Shown: positions 1 through 5,584, counted from the stretch's first letter. The stretch: 6,770 nucleotides of DNA from DASZZV01 sp035544835 (GCA_035544835.1 DASZZV010000162.1:1-6770); one strand, 5' to 3'. A program made the numbers and translations. The notes: generated from the letters alone by a model not told the origin.

Positions 1-1
1 G

Positions 2-598
2 GTCTCTCTGCTGCGAAGTCGCAATGTCAGGCTTCGGCTGAAGACTCCGTTGTGCAGTTGGAATGAGCATCAAATCGACGCCATGATTCAGTTGGTCGAG
101 TCCCTCGGCGTGTCGTACAACATCGATCCCCACATATCTCCCCGCGACGATGGCGACACATCTCCCTTGCATTTCCGGATTTCGACGGAGGCGCGGGAAC
201 GGATCATGAGACAGCAGATCGAATCGGGGGCATTGCTGAATGAGCGAACCGAGGGGGGGGCCAATTGCGGCCTTGGTCGCACGACGCTTGCTGTCGACCC
301 GGAGGGAAACGTTTTTCCTTGTCTTTCCTGGAAGCACGAAGCTCTCGGAAACGTGCGCGAGGTCCGGCTTCGAGATCTCTGGCAGTCGTCTGAGCGGCGG
401 AAGAGTGCGGCCGCGACCTCGGACGCTGCGAACGAGAAGCTCCTTCAGGCGGGAGAAAATATCGCTCCGCTGCCATTCTGTCCGGCGACCGCCGCCCGTA
501 AAACGGGCACGCCGCTCGAGTTCTATGACGACTTTCTCCAAGACCTTGCGATGTTCGAGACTCTGAAGAAAGACCTTCCGCGCCTGGCAGCGAAGTGA
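2..598 (+). CDS. Radical SAM/SPASM-type peptide-modifying enzyme, C-terminal part (5' end outside window)
   Basis: This is the last 198 codons of a longer gene. The frame is open to the left edge, and the TTG at 50 is not a credible start because coding sequence continues through it. The N-terminal part with the CxxxCxxC iron-sulfur motif would lie outside the window. What is visible resembles the end of the radical SAM barrel (LKTPL, then LGVSYNIDP, then GDTSPLHFRIS, residues about 14-62) followed by a SPASM-like segment: Cys89-GLGRTTLAVDPEGNVFPC107, then LGNVREVRLRDLWQSS, then FC160-PATAARKTG. In known families such enzymes use S-adenosylmethionine and auxiliary Fe-S clusters to crosslink or modify ribosomal peptides. 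Only three cysteines are seen in the SPASM region; the CxxC pair usually found before the last FCP motif is absent. The HprK-like gene starts 4 bp downstream, so the two are probably one operon. A G8 run lies at 253-260. The family call is fairly firm; the substrate is unknown. Confidence 0.8.
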   Translation, partial: VSLLRSRNVRLRLKTPLCSWNEHQIDAMIQLVESLGVSYNIDPHISPRDDGDTSPLHFRISTEARERIMRQQIESGALLNERTEGGANCGLGRTTLAVDPEGNVFPCLSWKHEALGNVREVRLRDLWQSSERRKSAAATSDAANEKLLQAGENIAPLPFCPATAARKTGTPLEFYDDFLQDLAMFETLKKDLPRLAAK

Positions 599-602
599 CG
601 GG

Positions 603-1412
603 GTGTGGCGAGCTGGGTTGCCGGTCGACATCGAACCCCGCGAAAAGCTTACTGCCGCAGACCTGAAGTCGCTCGAGCCACTAGTCGACAGAGAACCTCT
701 CGAAGATCTCCCGTCGCACGTTCGTCTGCTGAACAGGTCAATATGGCCCATCGATTTCGGTAGCTATCCCGAAGGTGGTTCAACGGTTCTACAATGGGAT
801 GGGTCCTCGCTCCGGCTGACGCACAACAGATTCGCGGGTGTTGTTGATCCCACTCGTCGTTACGCTGAGGTCTATCGACGCGGCGACGAAACTTTCATTT
901 TCCGTTCCGTCTTTCGGGCGCTTCTGCTAGCTCGACTTCCCTTTGAAGGTGGTTTGCCGCTTCACGCCGCCTCGGTGGTGGTTGATGGCGGAGCGATCGT
1001 CTTCTTCGGTGTCTCGGGCGCTGGGAAATCGACATTGTCGGCGACCTCGAAGTTTCCCGTTTTGTCGGATGAGCTCACCGCCGTGATTCGTGATGGTGAT
1101 CGCTATTTCGCCCGTGCGTCGGGACACTGGGGAACGTTTTCCCTGCCGGCGATCGTTCCCGGCCGCTTTCCGATTCGCGCCCTGATCCGCATTCAAAAGA
1201 CTGCCACATTCACGATGAGGGCCCTCACGCGGCAGGACGCAATCCGCTGCCTCCTTCAGGTGGTGCTCGTTCCAGCAGGGGAGATGGCGTGGCAGAAAGT
1301 CATTGCTAACGTCGCCGAAATCCAGGCCTCGGTGCCCTGTTTCGAAATGGGATGGTCGCCGGCGACTCCTCCATGGGAGCCACTTCTCCAATTCCTAGGT
1401 GATCACTCGTAG
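603..1412 (+). CDS. HPr kinase/HprK-like P-loop protein
   Basis: This 269-residue protein has an HPr-kinase-like nucleotide-binding fold. The key stretch is LPLHAASVVVDGG followed by the Walker A loop GVSGAGKST (residues 136-144) and SDELTAV (155-161), whose acidic pair is placed like the HprK Walker B/metal site. It lacks the length and context of true HprK of the sugar PTS. Homologues of this shortened type are known beside B2 proteins in RiPP clusters, where some lasso-peptide examples phosphorylate the peptide; that role here is inference. The GTG at 603 is the first possible start after the upstream stop, with only a weak ribosome binding site; a TTG at 618 is an alternative. It sits 4 bp after the radical SAM gene and is probably translated with it. 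Its 3' end overlaps the convergent B2 gene by 10 bp. Confidence 0.8.
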   Translation: MWRAGLPVDIEPREKLTAADLKSLEPLVDREPLEDLPSHVRLLNRSIWPIDFGSYPEGGSTVLQWDGSSLRLTHNRFAGVVDPTRRYAEVYRRGDETFIFRSVFRALLLARLPFEGGLPLHAASVVVDGGAIVFFGVSGAGKSTLSATSKFPVLSDELTAVIRDGDRYFARASGHWGTFSLPAIVPGRFPIRALIRIQKTATFTMRALTRQDAIRCLLQVVLVPAGEMAWQKVIANVAEIQASVPCFEMGWSPATPPWEPLLQFLGDHS

Positions 1413-1912
1413 CGCAAAGCGTGATAGTGCGCCACGTTTGCGGTCGTGTCGAGGACGACGACGCTCTCGACTTCAACCCAGGCGTGACCTGAAAACACTT
1501 CGGTTGATTCCTTCTGAACACCAATGCGGAGTCGAGCATCCCACCCAGCGAACCGCAGGAGCGTGCGCAACGCGAGCGCTCTCGGGAGGCAACTGAGTCG
1601 CACCGGGAACCGATTATCGACGGCCGAAAAAATCTCGATGATGCGCGCTCGATCTGAATCGCCTCTTCGGCTCGAATCGACTAGTGTGCCCTCGAGCGCT
1701 CTCTTGATCAGGGTCTTCGAGGAAACTTCAAGCAACAATGCCGAACGAAGCAGGAGGATCCAGGAGAGGAGAGCGATTCGGCGATCCGCGCCCTGAAAAT
1801 CGCCGAGCAGAATCCACAATCCGCCGAGTCGCGGGGAAGCGAAATGGCGAGCGCCCCGCGCAACTCTTCCGGCGCGGCTCCAGAATGATGACTTCGACTG
1901 AAAGTGCGGCAT
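1403..1912 (-). CDS. Lasso-type B2 protein (transglutaminase-like leader peptidase), copy 1
   Basis: The B2 family (McjB C-terminal domain, transglutaminase-like core) consists of cysteine proteases that remove the leader from a modified precursor peptide. The signature is clear: SCLPRALALRTLLRFAGW carries the nucleophile Cys, GHAWVE the His, and VVLD the Asp. In the longest frame, which starts at GTG 1999, these are Cys137, His172 and Asp184. A helical, hydrophobic N-terminal part (RRIALLSWILLLRSALLL) precedes the catalytic core, as is usual. I prefer the ATG at 1912, giving 169 residues: B2 proteins are usually about 140-160 residues, a GAAG lies just upstream, and the extra 29 codons of the longer form run into an AT-rich stretch that looks like a promoter region. 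The gene points toward the HprK-like gene and the stop codons overlap. B2 normally needs an RRE partner (B1), which is not in the window. Confidence 0.82.
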   Translation of the reverse strand: MPHFQSKSSFWSRAGRVARGARHFASPRLGGLWILLGDFQGADRRIALLSWILLLRSALLLEVSSKTLIKRALEGTLVDSSRRGDSDRARIIEIFSAVDNRFPVRLSCLPRALALRTLLRFAGWDARLRIGVQKESTEVFSGHAWVEVESVVVLDTTANVAHYHALRYE

Positions 1913-1960
1913 GGCTTCGTAGCATCGCAGGTGCTGGAATAAGGTCCGGCGGGCCCGTCG

Positions 1961-2012
1961 TTGCGCTAAACATAACGTCCAAAATTGATTAAAATTCACT
2001 CACCCCAAAGTC
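1961..2012. promoter_or_regulatory. AT-rich divergent intergenic region, probable promoter
   Basis: This AT-rich stretch separates the divergent B2 gene (start 1912) from the small secreted protein gene (start 2025). On the plus strand TAAACA at 1967-1972 and TAAAAT at 1990-1995 are 17 nt apart and resemble -35 and -10 boxes. It is the most AT-rich spot in the left block. A minus-strand promoter for the B2 gene could lie here too, but I see no clear boxes. The assignment is tentative, since sigma-factor preferences in this organism are unknown. Confidence 0.35.
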
Positions 2013-2024
2013 ATGAGGAAATTC

Positions 2025-2282
2025 ATGCTTCGCAAGCTGGCATCACTGCTTCTGACCCTTCTTAGTCTCGCTGTTACAGCGAACGCGAGCATTGTGACGC
2101 TTGCGAACGGTCGGACGCTCAAAGTATTGATCGTCGAACGGCAAAACGAGAAGGTTCATCTGCGACTTCAAAACGGGACGGAAATATGGTTGCCGGCCGA
2201 TGCAGTACAGTCGGTATCGTCTGACGAGGTCGACGAGTTCCACGACAAATTTTTGGAACAAGATGTAGCGGCTCATCAATAG
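2025..2282 (+). CDS. Small secreted protein with N-terminal signal peptide, unknown function
   Basis: The protein has 85 residues from the ATG at 2025, chosen because GAGGAA sits 4 nt upstream of it; the ATG at 2013 has no ribosome binding site. A signal peptide is clear: MLRKLASLLLTLLSLAVTANA, with likely cleavage after ANA. The mature part (about 64 residues) reads as a small beta-rich unit: IVTLANGRTLKV, then VHLRLQNGTEIWLPADAVQSV, then an acidic tail (SSDEVDEF). Similar 'L-x-NGR...G-x-x-I-x-LP-x-x-x-V' units occur, as I recall, at the N-terminus of some secreted lytic transglycosylases, but no catalytic domain follows here, so it may be a stand-alone or truncated form. It lies between the two B2 genes on the opposite strand; whether it belongs to their system is unknown. 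Its last 7 bp overlap a convergent tiny frame. Confidence 0.7.
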   Translation: MLRKLASLLLTLLSLAVTANASIVTLANGRTLKVLIVERQNEKVHLRLQNGTEIWLPADAVQSVSSDEVDEFHDKFLEQDVAAHQ

Positions 2283-2338
2283 ACGGATTCAGCTTCACTC
2301 TTCTTCGCCATGCTCTGCTTCAGGTTGTCGAGCGTCAT
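2276..2338 (-). CDS. Tiny ORF, candidate precursor/leader peptide (copy 2 of the LDNL pair)
   Basis: This 20-codon frame encodes MTLDNLKQSMAKKSEAESVY. It starts with ATG at 2338 behind a GAGG-containing purine stretch. It is supported only by comparison with the frame at 2963-3007 (MSLDNLRKSVGRKK): over the shared part, codon differences are synonymous (Leu, Asp, Asn, Leu, Ser) or conservative (Thr/Ser, Lys/Arg, Met/Val), which is the pattern of selection on a protein. The similarity continues five codons before the ATG (LVFEA versus LILEA), so the true start may be an upstream CTG at 2353, or the motif may be a leftover of a longer protein. It lies downstream of B2 copy 2 and upstream of B2 copy 1 on the same strand, a position that suits a RiPP precursor. 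There is no obvious core peptide, cysteine pair or double-glycine site, so the function is unproven. Confidence 0.4.
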   Translation of the reverse strand: MTLDNLKQSMAKKSEAESVY

Positions 2339-2442
2339 CGCCTCGAAGACCAGAACCGTCGCTATTCACGGAGAGCTCCTCAGGCTTTTCCGACCACGTT
2401 TCCTTGGTCGTCGGTCCTTGAACCACAGCCCATGGTCAGACC

Positions 2443-2982
2443 TCACGGCCTCGTTGGCGTTAACTGATTAGCCGCTTTGGCGGTTTCGATCCAGCGCGCG
2501 ATCGTCTCGCTCCCCATCGTCAGTGGAGGGAAGAGCTCCGCGACATCGGGGCGATCGTTAACAACCCGGTTGTTCTCTTGAAGCCAGGCGTGGGCGTTCA
2601 GGGTGCGACCCTCTTTTTGGGCGCCGATGAAGAGTTGGGCAGAAACTCCCCGACGCCGCAGAAGCCGCTGGAGGGTGACTGCCCGGGGAAGACAGTTGAT
2701 CGAGACGAGGTGGTTGCGCTCTGCAATCGAGAGAACGCGGATCAGCCTGCCCTCGGCCTGGTTGGATAGGACGGCCGAATCGATCCCCGCTTCCAGGGAT
2801 CCCTTGAGGATGAGCCGGGGGGCTGCCGTGAGGGCGACCTTTACGATGAGGAGCTGCAGCCAGCATTCCGCGAAGAGCCAGAGATCTCTTCCCGGCAGGC
2901 CTGAGGCCGAGAGCATCTTTGAGTACAACCGTCGAATCGTGATTTTTCGCAAAGTACTGGCGTTACTTCTTTCTCCCGACAC
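2443..2982 (-). CDS. Lasso-type B2 protein (transglutaminase-like leader peptidase), copy 2
   Basis: This 179-residue member of the B2/McjB C-terminal family has the full catalytic set: INCLPRAVTLQRLLRRRGV with Cys97, NAHAWLQ with His131, and VVND with Asp143. A hydrophobic helical segment (LWLFAECWLQLLIVKVALTAAP, about 34-55) precedes the core. By family it should cut the leader from a modified precursor. It differs clearly from copy 1 outside the catalytic motifs, so this is an old duplication or two separate acquisitions. The GTG at 2982 is preceded by GAGGA a few bases upstream and by an in-frame stop at 2989-2991; an ATG at 2916 (157 residues) is possible but has no ribosome binding site. 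The start overlaps the end of the tiny ORF at 2963-3007 by 20 bp, suggesting coupled translation. About 105 bp separate its stop from the second tiny ORF. Confidence 0.85.
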   Translation of the reverse strand: MSGERSNASTLRKITIRRLYSKMLSASGLPGRDLWLFAECWLQLLIVKVALTAAPRLILKGSLEAGIDSAVLSNQAEGRLIRVLSIAERNHLVSINCLPRAVTLQRLLRRRGVSAQLFIGAQKEGRTLNAHAWLQENNRVVNDRPDVAELFPPLTMGSETIARWIETAKAANQLTPTRP

Positions 2983-3007
2983 TCTTCCTCAAATTATCCA
3001 GACTCAT
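2963..3007 (-). CDS. Tiny ORF, candidate precursor/leader peptide (copy 1 of the LDNL pair)
   Basis: This 14-codon frame encodes MSLDNLRKSVGRKK, starting with ATG at 3007 behind GGAAGCG and ending with TAA. It overlaps the GTG start of B2 copy 2 in another frame. The case for coding rests on similarity to the frame at 2276-2338, with changes concentrated at third codon positions. The matching stretch begins before the ATG (ILEA), where a TTG at 3022 could be the start, giving 19 residues. It is very short and basic and has no evident core segment, so it could be a precursor peptide, a regulatory upstream ORF controlling B2 translation, or a decayed fragment. It follows the T-rich end of the 608-residue protein gene. 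Confidence 0.38.
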   Translation of the reverse strand: MSLDNLRKSVGRKK

Positions 3008-3029
3008 CGCTTCCAAGATCAAACCGCAT

Positions 3030-3058
3030 TAAAAAAAGACGCTCAGCGCGCCGAGAGC
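3030..3058 (-). terminator. Possible weak intrinsic terminator of the 608-residue protein gene
   Basis: On the minus strand a short GC-rich hairpin (GCTC at 3055-3058 pairing with GAGC at 3041-3044, loop of 10 nt) spans the stop codon and is followed within three bases by seven T (3031-3037). The stem is only 4 bp, so termination may be weak or leaky, which would let transcription pass on into the tiny ORF and B2 copy 2. Confidence 0.35.
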
Positions 3059-4869
3059 TGGAGGCTTGGATCCTGCGTCGTGTTGTCGGTCGTCGCTCCG
3101 TAAATCACTGCCTGACCATTCGTCACGGTGAAGGTAATGGTGTCGCTCGGGGCAATCGTCCCCTCCAGAAAGATCAGGGAGGTAACCTGCGCAAAGAAGG
3201 TGGGGCCATAGGTCTTTGTGAGGTTTTTCCTGACGACCCCCGACTTATCTTTCCACCCCACGTTCAATGTGGCGCCGGCCTCGAGTGAGCGCACGCCGAT
3301 GTTGAAGCGTGATGCGACTGGATCGGGCGGGGCGATGAGGGTGGCCGATTCTCCCGTCTGCAGTGCAGCATTGCCCGCAACGAGGTTCTCGGTCATACCG
3401 CTGGTGCCGTTCACTCCGGCATCATTGAAGATGCGGATGACGGCGACTGGCGCTCGGCCGGCCGCGGTGATGAGCTCCGCGCTCCCGAGGCCCGACTGCC
3501 CCATCGCCGGGAGCAGATCGGCATACGTGATGGCCTCGCCGGCCCGAAGTGAATAGCTCAGGCTTGGATCACTCGACGAGCCCGAGACTCCCTGCGCGTG
3601 GTAGACGATCTTCCCGCTGATCACGTCGCCCGACGGATTGTGCAGTTGCAGGGCGGTCTTGAAGAAGGACCCGAGGTTGCCAGCGGTAGATCCGACGACG
3701 GGGATGTAAAACGTTTCGGAAGTGCTCTTCGGCGCATGCACGAGGATGCTTACGACGTTAGAGGCCGCGCCGACCAGGTCACAGGCATCGGTCTTGTTGC
3801 GGCCGAACAGGCGATAGTAGTAGCGGGTATCGGCGGCAGGATTATGGCTCAGGGTAAGCTGTAAGGTCGTTTGCGAGCTGGTGACGGGCGATGAGAAATT
3901 GGCAGTCGTCGATTCCTCGATGCGATATTCGGTGGCGTCTTTGGCGGAGGTCCAGCTGAGTACATAGCTCTCCCCGGCCTGCGCCTCAGTGCGATTCAGC
4001 GATGCCGTCGTAGTGGCCGGTGTGGCGCAGGGTGCCACGCCCGCGGTACGAAACTGACCGATCGAGCTTTGCGTCTGCCCGAAAGCATTGCGGGCGATGA
4101 CCTGCCAGTAGAAGGTCGTCCCCGGGATGGTGGTGACCTGAAGCGGGCTGCCACTCACCGTTTGAAGGAACGCCGGATCGGCGTCGGTTCCAAAATAGAC
4201 ATCGAAGGTGTCCGCGCCCGTGCCGCCGCTCCAGGTGAGGGTCACCGGCTCGGCGACGTTGGTGGCACCGTTGGCCGGTGAGTCCAAGGTCACTGCCGTT
4301 GGCGCGGTGCCGATGGTGAGGTTCGTACTCGCAGGTGTGGAGTTGATCCCAGCGGGTCCAGCCCCGTTCTGCACAGTGGTGGACAGATCGCCGGCGAGGG
4401 GAGCACTGGCAGTGACAGTAGTCGTGCCAGGCGCCACGGCCCGAAACGTGAGTGCTGCAACGCTGATGACGCCCGTTGGACCAGATGGCGACGTCTGAAA
4501 AGAGGTGATTTTTAGGACACCGTTGGTGTTGGGCGAACTATTTGCCGTCGGTTGCGGGAACTCTGGGGTCGATCCGGCTGCGGCGGAAACGAAATTGACC
4601 CGCGAGACATCGAAGGTCACTGTGATTGTGTATCCCCCTAGCACCGCCGCGGTCCTTCCGCCCGACGAATTCTGCCCCGTCACTCCGGTTAGATCAACCC
4701 CAACCTGAAGCGTGGTTTGAAAGCCGACAGCAATCTGGCTGGAGCTCGCCGACAGGGTAACCCTAGCCGTGCCATTGATGGGAGCACCCTGCGCAAAAAG
4801 CGAAGGAGAGAGGAATACGAAAGTGAGGGCAAGAACCGTGGTCGCACGAGAGAGGGACATAGTGGTCAT
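3043..4869 (-). CDS. Secreted multi-domain protein: cohesin-like module plus two Fn3-like domains
   Basis: This 608-residue exported protein has a signal peptide at about residues 4-27 (LSRATTVLALTFVFLSPSLFAQ). A cohesin-like beta-sandwich follows (about 29-187): VGVDLTGV, AVLGGYTITVTFDVSRVNFVSA, then GVISVAALTFRAVAPG. Two fibronectin-III-like domains come next (about 189-276 with DTFDVYFGTD and FYWQVIARN; about 281-378 with EYRIEESTT and YYYRLFGRN). The C-terminal region (about 384-608) begins with FYIPVVGSTAGNLGSFFKTALQLHNPS and looks like a further beta-rich unit I cannot name. The N-terminal module shares QGAPI-x-GTA and VLGGY with the neighbouring gene at 4934-5554, so the two are paralogous there. 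No sorting tail or membrane anchor is visible. Two starts are possible (4869 and 4860); neither has a ribosome binding site. A strong terminator hairpin ends 6 nt before the start. Confidence 0.8.
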   Translation of the reverse strand: MTTMSLSRATTVLALTFVFLSPSLFAQGAPINGTARVTLSASSSQIAVGFQTTLQVGVDLTGVTGQNSSGGRTAAVLGGYTITVTFDVSRVNFVSAAAGSTPEFPQPTANSSPNTNGVLKITSFQTSPSGPTGVISVAALTFRAVAPGTTTVTASAPLAGDLSTTVQNGAGPAGINSTPASTNLTIGTAPTAVTLDSPANGATNVAEPVTLTWSGGTGADTFDVYFGTDADPAFLQTVSGSPLQVTTIPGTTFYWQVIARNAFGQTQSSIGQFRTAGVAPCATPATTTASLNRTEAQAGESYVLSWTSAKDATEYRIEESTTANFSSPVTSSQTTLQLTLSHNPAADTRYYYRLFGRNKTDACDLVGAASNVVSILVHAPKSTSETFYIPVVGSTAGNLGSFFKTALQLHNPSGDVISGKIVYHAQGVSGSSSDPSLSYSLRAGEAITYADLLPAMGQSGLGSAELITAAGRAPVAVIRIFNDAGVNGTSGMTENLVAGNAALQTGESATLIAPPDPVASRFNIGVRSLEAGATLNVGWKDKSGVVRKNLTKTYGPTFFAQVTSLIFLEGTIAPSDTITFTVTNGQAVIYGATTDNTTQDPSLQLSAR

Positions 4870-4875
4870 CCGTAA

Positions 4876-4908
4876 TAAAAAAGAAGCGCTCGCCGAAACG
4901 AGCGCTTC
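4876..4908 (-). terminator. Strong intrinsic terminator after the IPTL-tailed cohesin gene
   Basis: A perfect 10-bp inverted repeat (GAAGCGCTCG at 4883-4892 and CGAGCGCTTC at 4899-4908) with a 6-nt loop is followed on the minus strand by six T and then AT. It lies about 25 bp after the stop of the gene at 4934-5554 and ends 6 nt before the first ATG of the next gene. Confidence 0.88.
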
Positions 4909-4933
4909 GAGCTATCTGATTGAGAAACCGTTG

Positions 4934-5554
4934 TTACTTCTTCATTACTCCCGTGAGGGTGGCCACGCCGGCCAGGGCCAGGGCCAGAAGCATCAGCATG
5001 AGCGGAGAGAGCGTCGGGATCTGGCCTACGCCGAATGCCGCTGCGCTGCCCGAGTAAGGAATCAGCACGGGCCCGCCGCCGACGCAGGGCTGCAAGGCAG
5101 AGCTCAGCGAGCCGGTCCCCAGAACCGTGAGCGATCCGGAAGAAATGGACTGGAACGTCAGCCGCGCCACACAGACGTTCCCTACGGGAGCGTTCGGGTT
5201 GACCTGACTCGACGCGATCGTCACCTGACCGCTGGCGTTGGCCGTGGCAGGAGCCGTAAAGGTCGGCGCCGCCGAGAACTGAGGATCGGTACAGGCTGCT
5301 GCCGAGACGAATGTCGCCTGGGCCGGAGTGAAAGCGATCGGCAGCGAGTAGCCGCCGAGAACCGCAGGCACGGTCGTGTTGCAGACTCCGGTCACGTTGG
5401 TCAGGTCGACATGCACGTCGACCGTGAAGGGCATACCCGGTATCGAGGTACCGATCACCAGCGAAACCGGGGCTGTTCCGGTGATCGGCGCACCCTGTCC
5501 GAACGCAGCGGCCGCGGCCAGGGTGAGGATCACGAATAGACATGACTTCTTCAT
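4934..5554 (-). CDS. Secreted cohesin-like protein with IPTL-CTERM-like sorting tail
   Basis: The protein has 206 residues. The ATG at 5554 is supported by AAAGGAG (5563-5569) 8 nt upstream. A signal peptide covers residues 1-20 (MKKSCLFVILTLAAAAAFGQ). The body is one cohesin-like module (about 22-170) with VDVHVDLTNVTG, AVLGGYSLPIAFTPAQATFVSA and GNVCVARLTFQSISSG. The tail carries IPTL (179-182), a hydrophobic stretch LMLMLLALALAGVATL and a basic end MKK. This is the layout of IPTL-CTERM proteins, which are thought to be sorted and processed by an exosortase-type enzyme; the usual Trp-Gly after IPTLSE is replaced by Pro-Leu. Four cysteines in the mature part (58, 88, 128, 157) could form disulfides outside the cytoplasm. 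It lies 30 bp after the gene at 5585-6136 in one likely operon and is closed by the terminator at 4876-4908. A dockerin partner is encoded just upstream. Confidence 0.82.
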   Translation of the reverse strand: MKKSCLFVILTLAAAAAFGQGAPITGTAPVSLVIGTSIPGMPFTVDVHVDLTNVTGVCNTTVPAVLGGYSLPIAFTPAQATFVSAAACTDPQFSAAPTFTAPATANASGQVTIASSQVNPNAPVGNVCVARLTFQSISSGSLTVLGTGSLSSALQPCVGGGPVLIPYSGSAAAFGVGQIPTLSPLMLMLLALALAGVATLTGVMKK

Positions 5555-5562
5555 TCTTCAGA

Positions 5563-5569
5563 CTCCTTT
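5563..5569 (-). promoter_or_regulatory. Ribosome binding site AAAGGAG of the IPTL-tailed cohesin gene
   Basis: AAAGGAG lies 8 nt before the ATG at 5554 and fixes that start. Confidence 0.8.
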
Positions 5570-5584
5570 GTTCGACTGCTTTTC

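Noticed and set aside
927..1391. Minus-strand 154-codon frame opposite the HprK-like gene
   Set aside because: It is a shadow: low-complexity basic composition, while the plus strand carries a clear Walker A protein.
1880..1930. Possible third LDNL-like copy at the B2 copy 1 start (CYEAMPHFQSKS)
   Set aside because: Only EAM and a Lys-Ser match; the LDNL core is absent and the codon pattern does not fit.
2295..2369. Minus-strand 24-codon frame from GTG 2369 with a well-spaced GAGGAG site
   Set aside because: It overlaps the LDNL frame in another phase. The homologous DNA near 3007 gives unlike residues and an early stop in this phase, so selection does not support it. The ribosome binding site is still worth noting, as it could feed translation into the area.
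2380..2433. Minus-strand 17-codon frame MGCGSRTDDQGNVVGKA just after B2 copy 2, which superficially looks like a lasso core (Gly, then Asp at 7-8)
   Set aside because: There is no in-frame leader (a stop lies three codons upstream of the ATG), no ribosome binding site and no second copy to support it.
2311..2472. Plus-strand 53-codon frame in the gap between the secreted protein and B2 copy 2
   Set aside because: No ribosome binding site or recognisable motif; composition fits chance.
4769..5539. Long plus-strand open frame (256 codons) and a parallel minus-strand frame (4866-5543) over the cohesin genes
   Set aside because: Both are rich in Arg/Gly/Asp with no domain or signal. They are opposite-strand or out-of-phase shadows of the gene at 4934-5554, which has a signal peptide, ribosome binding site and terminator.
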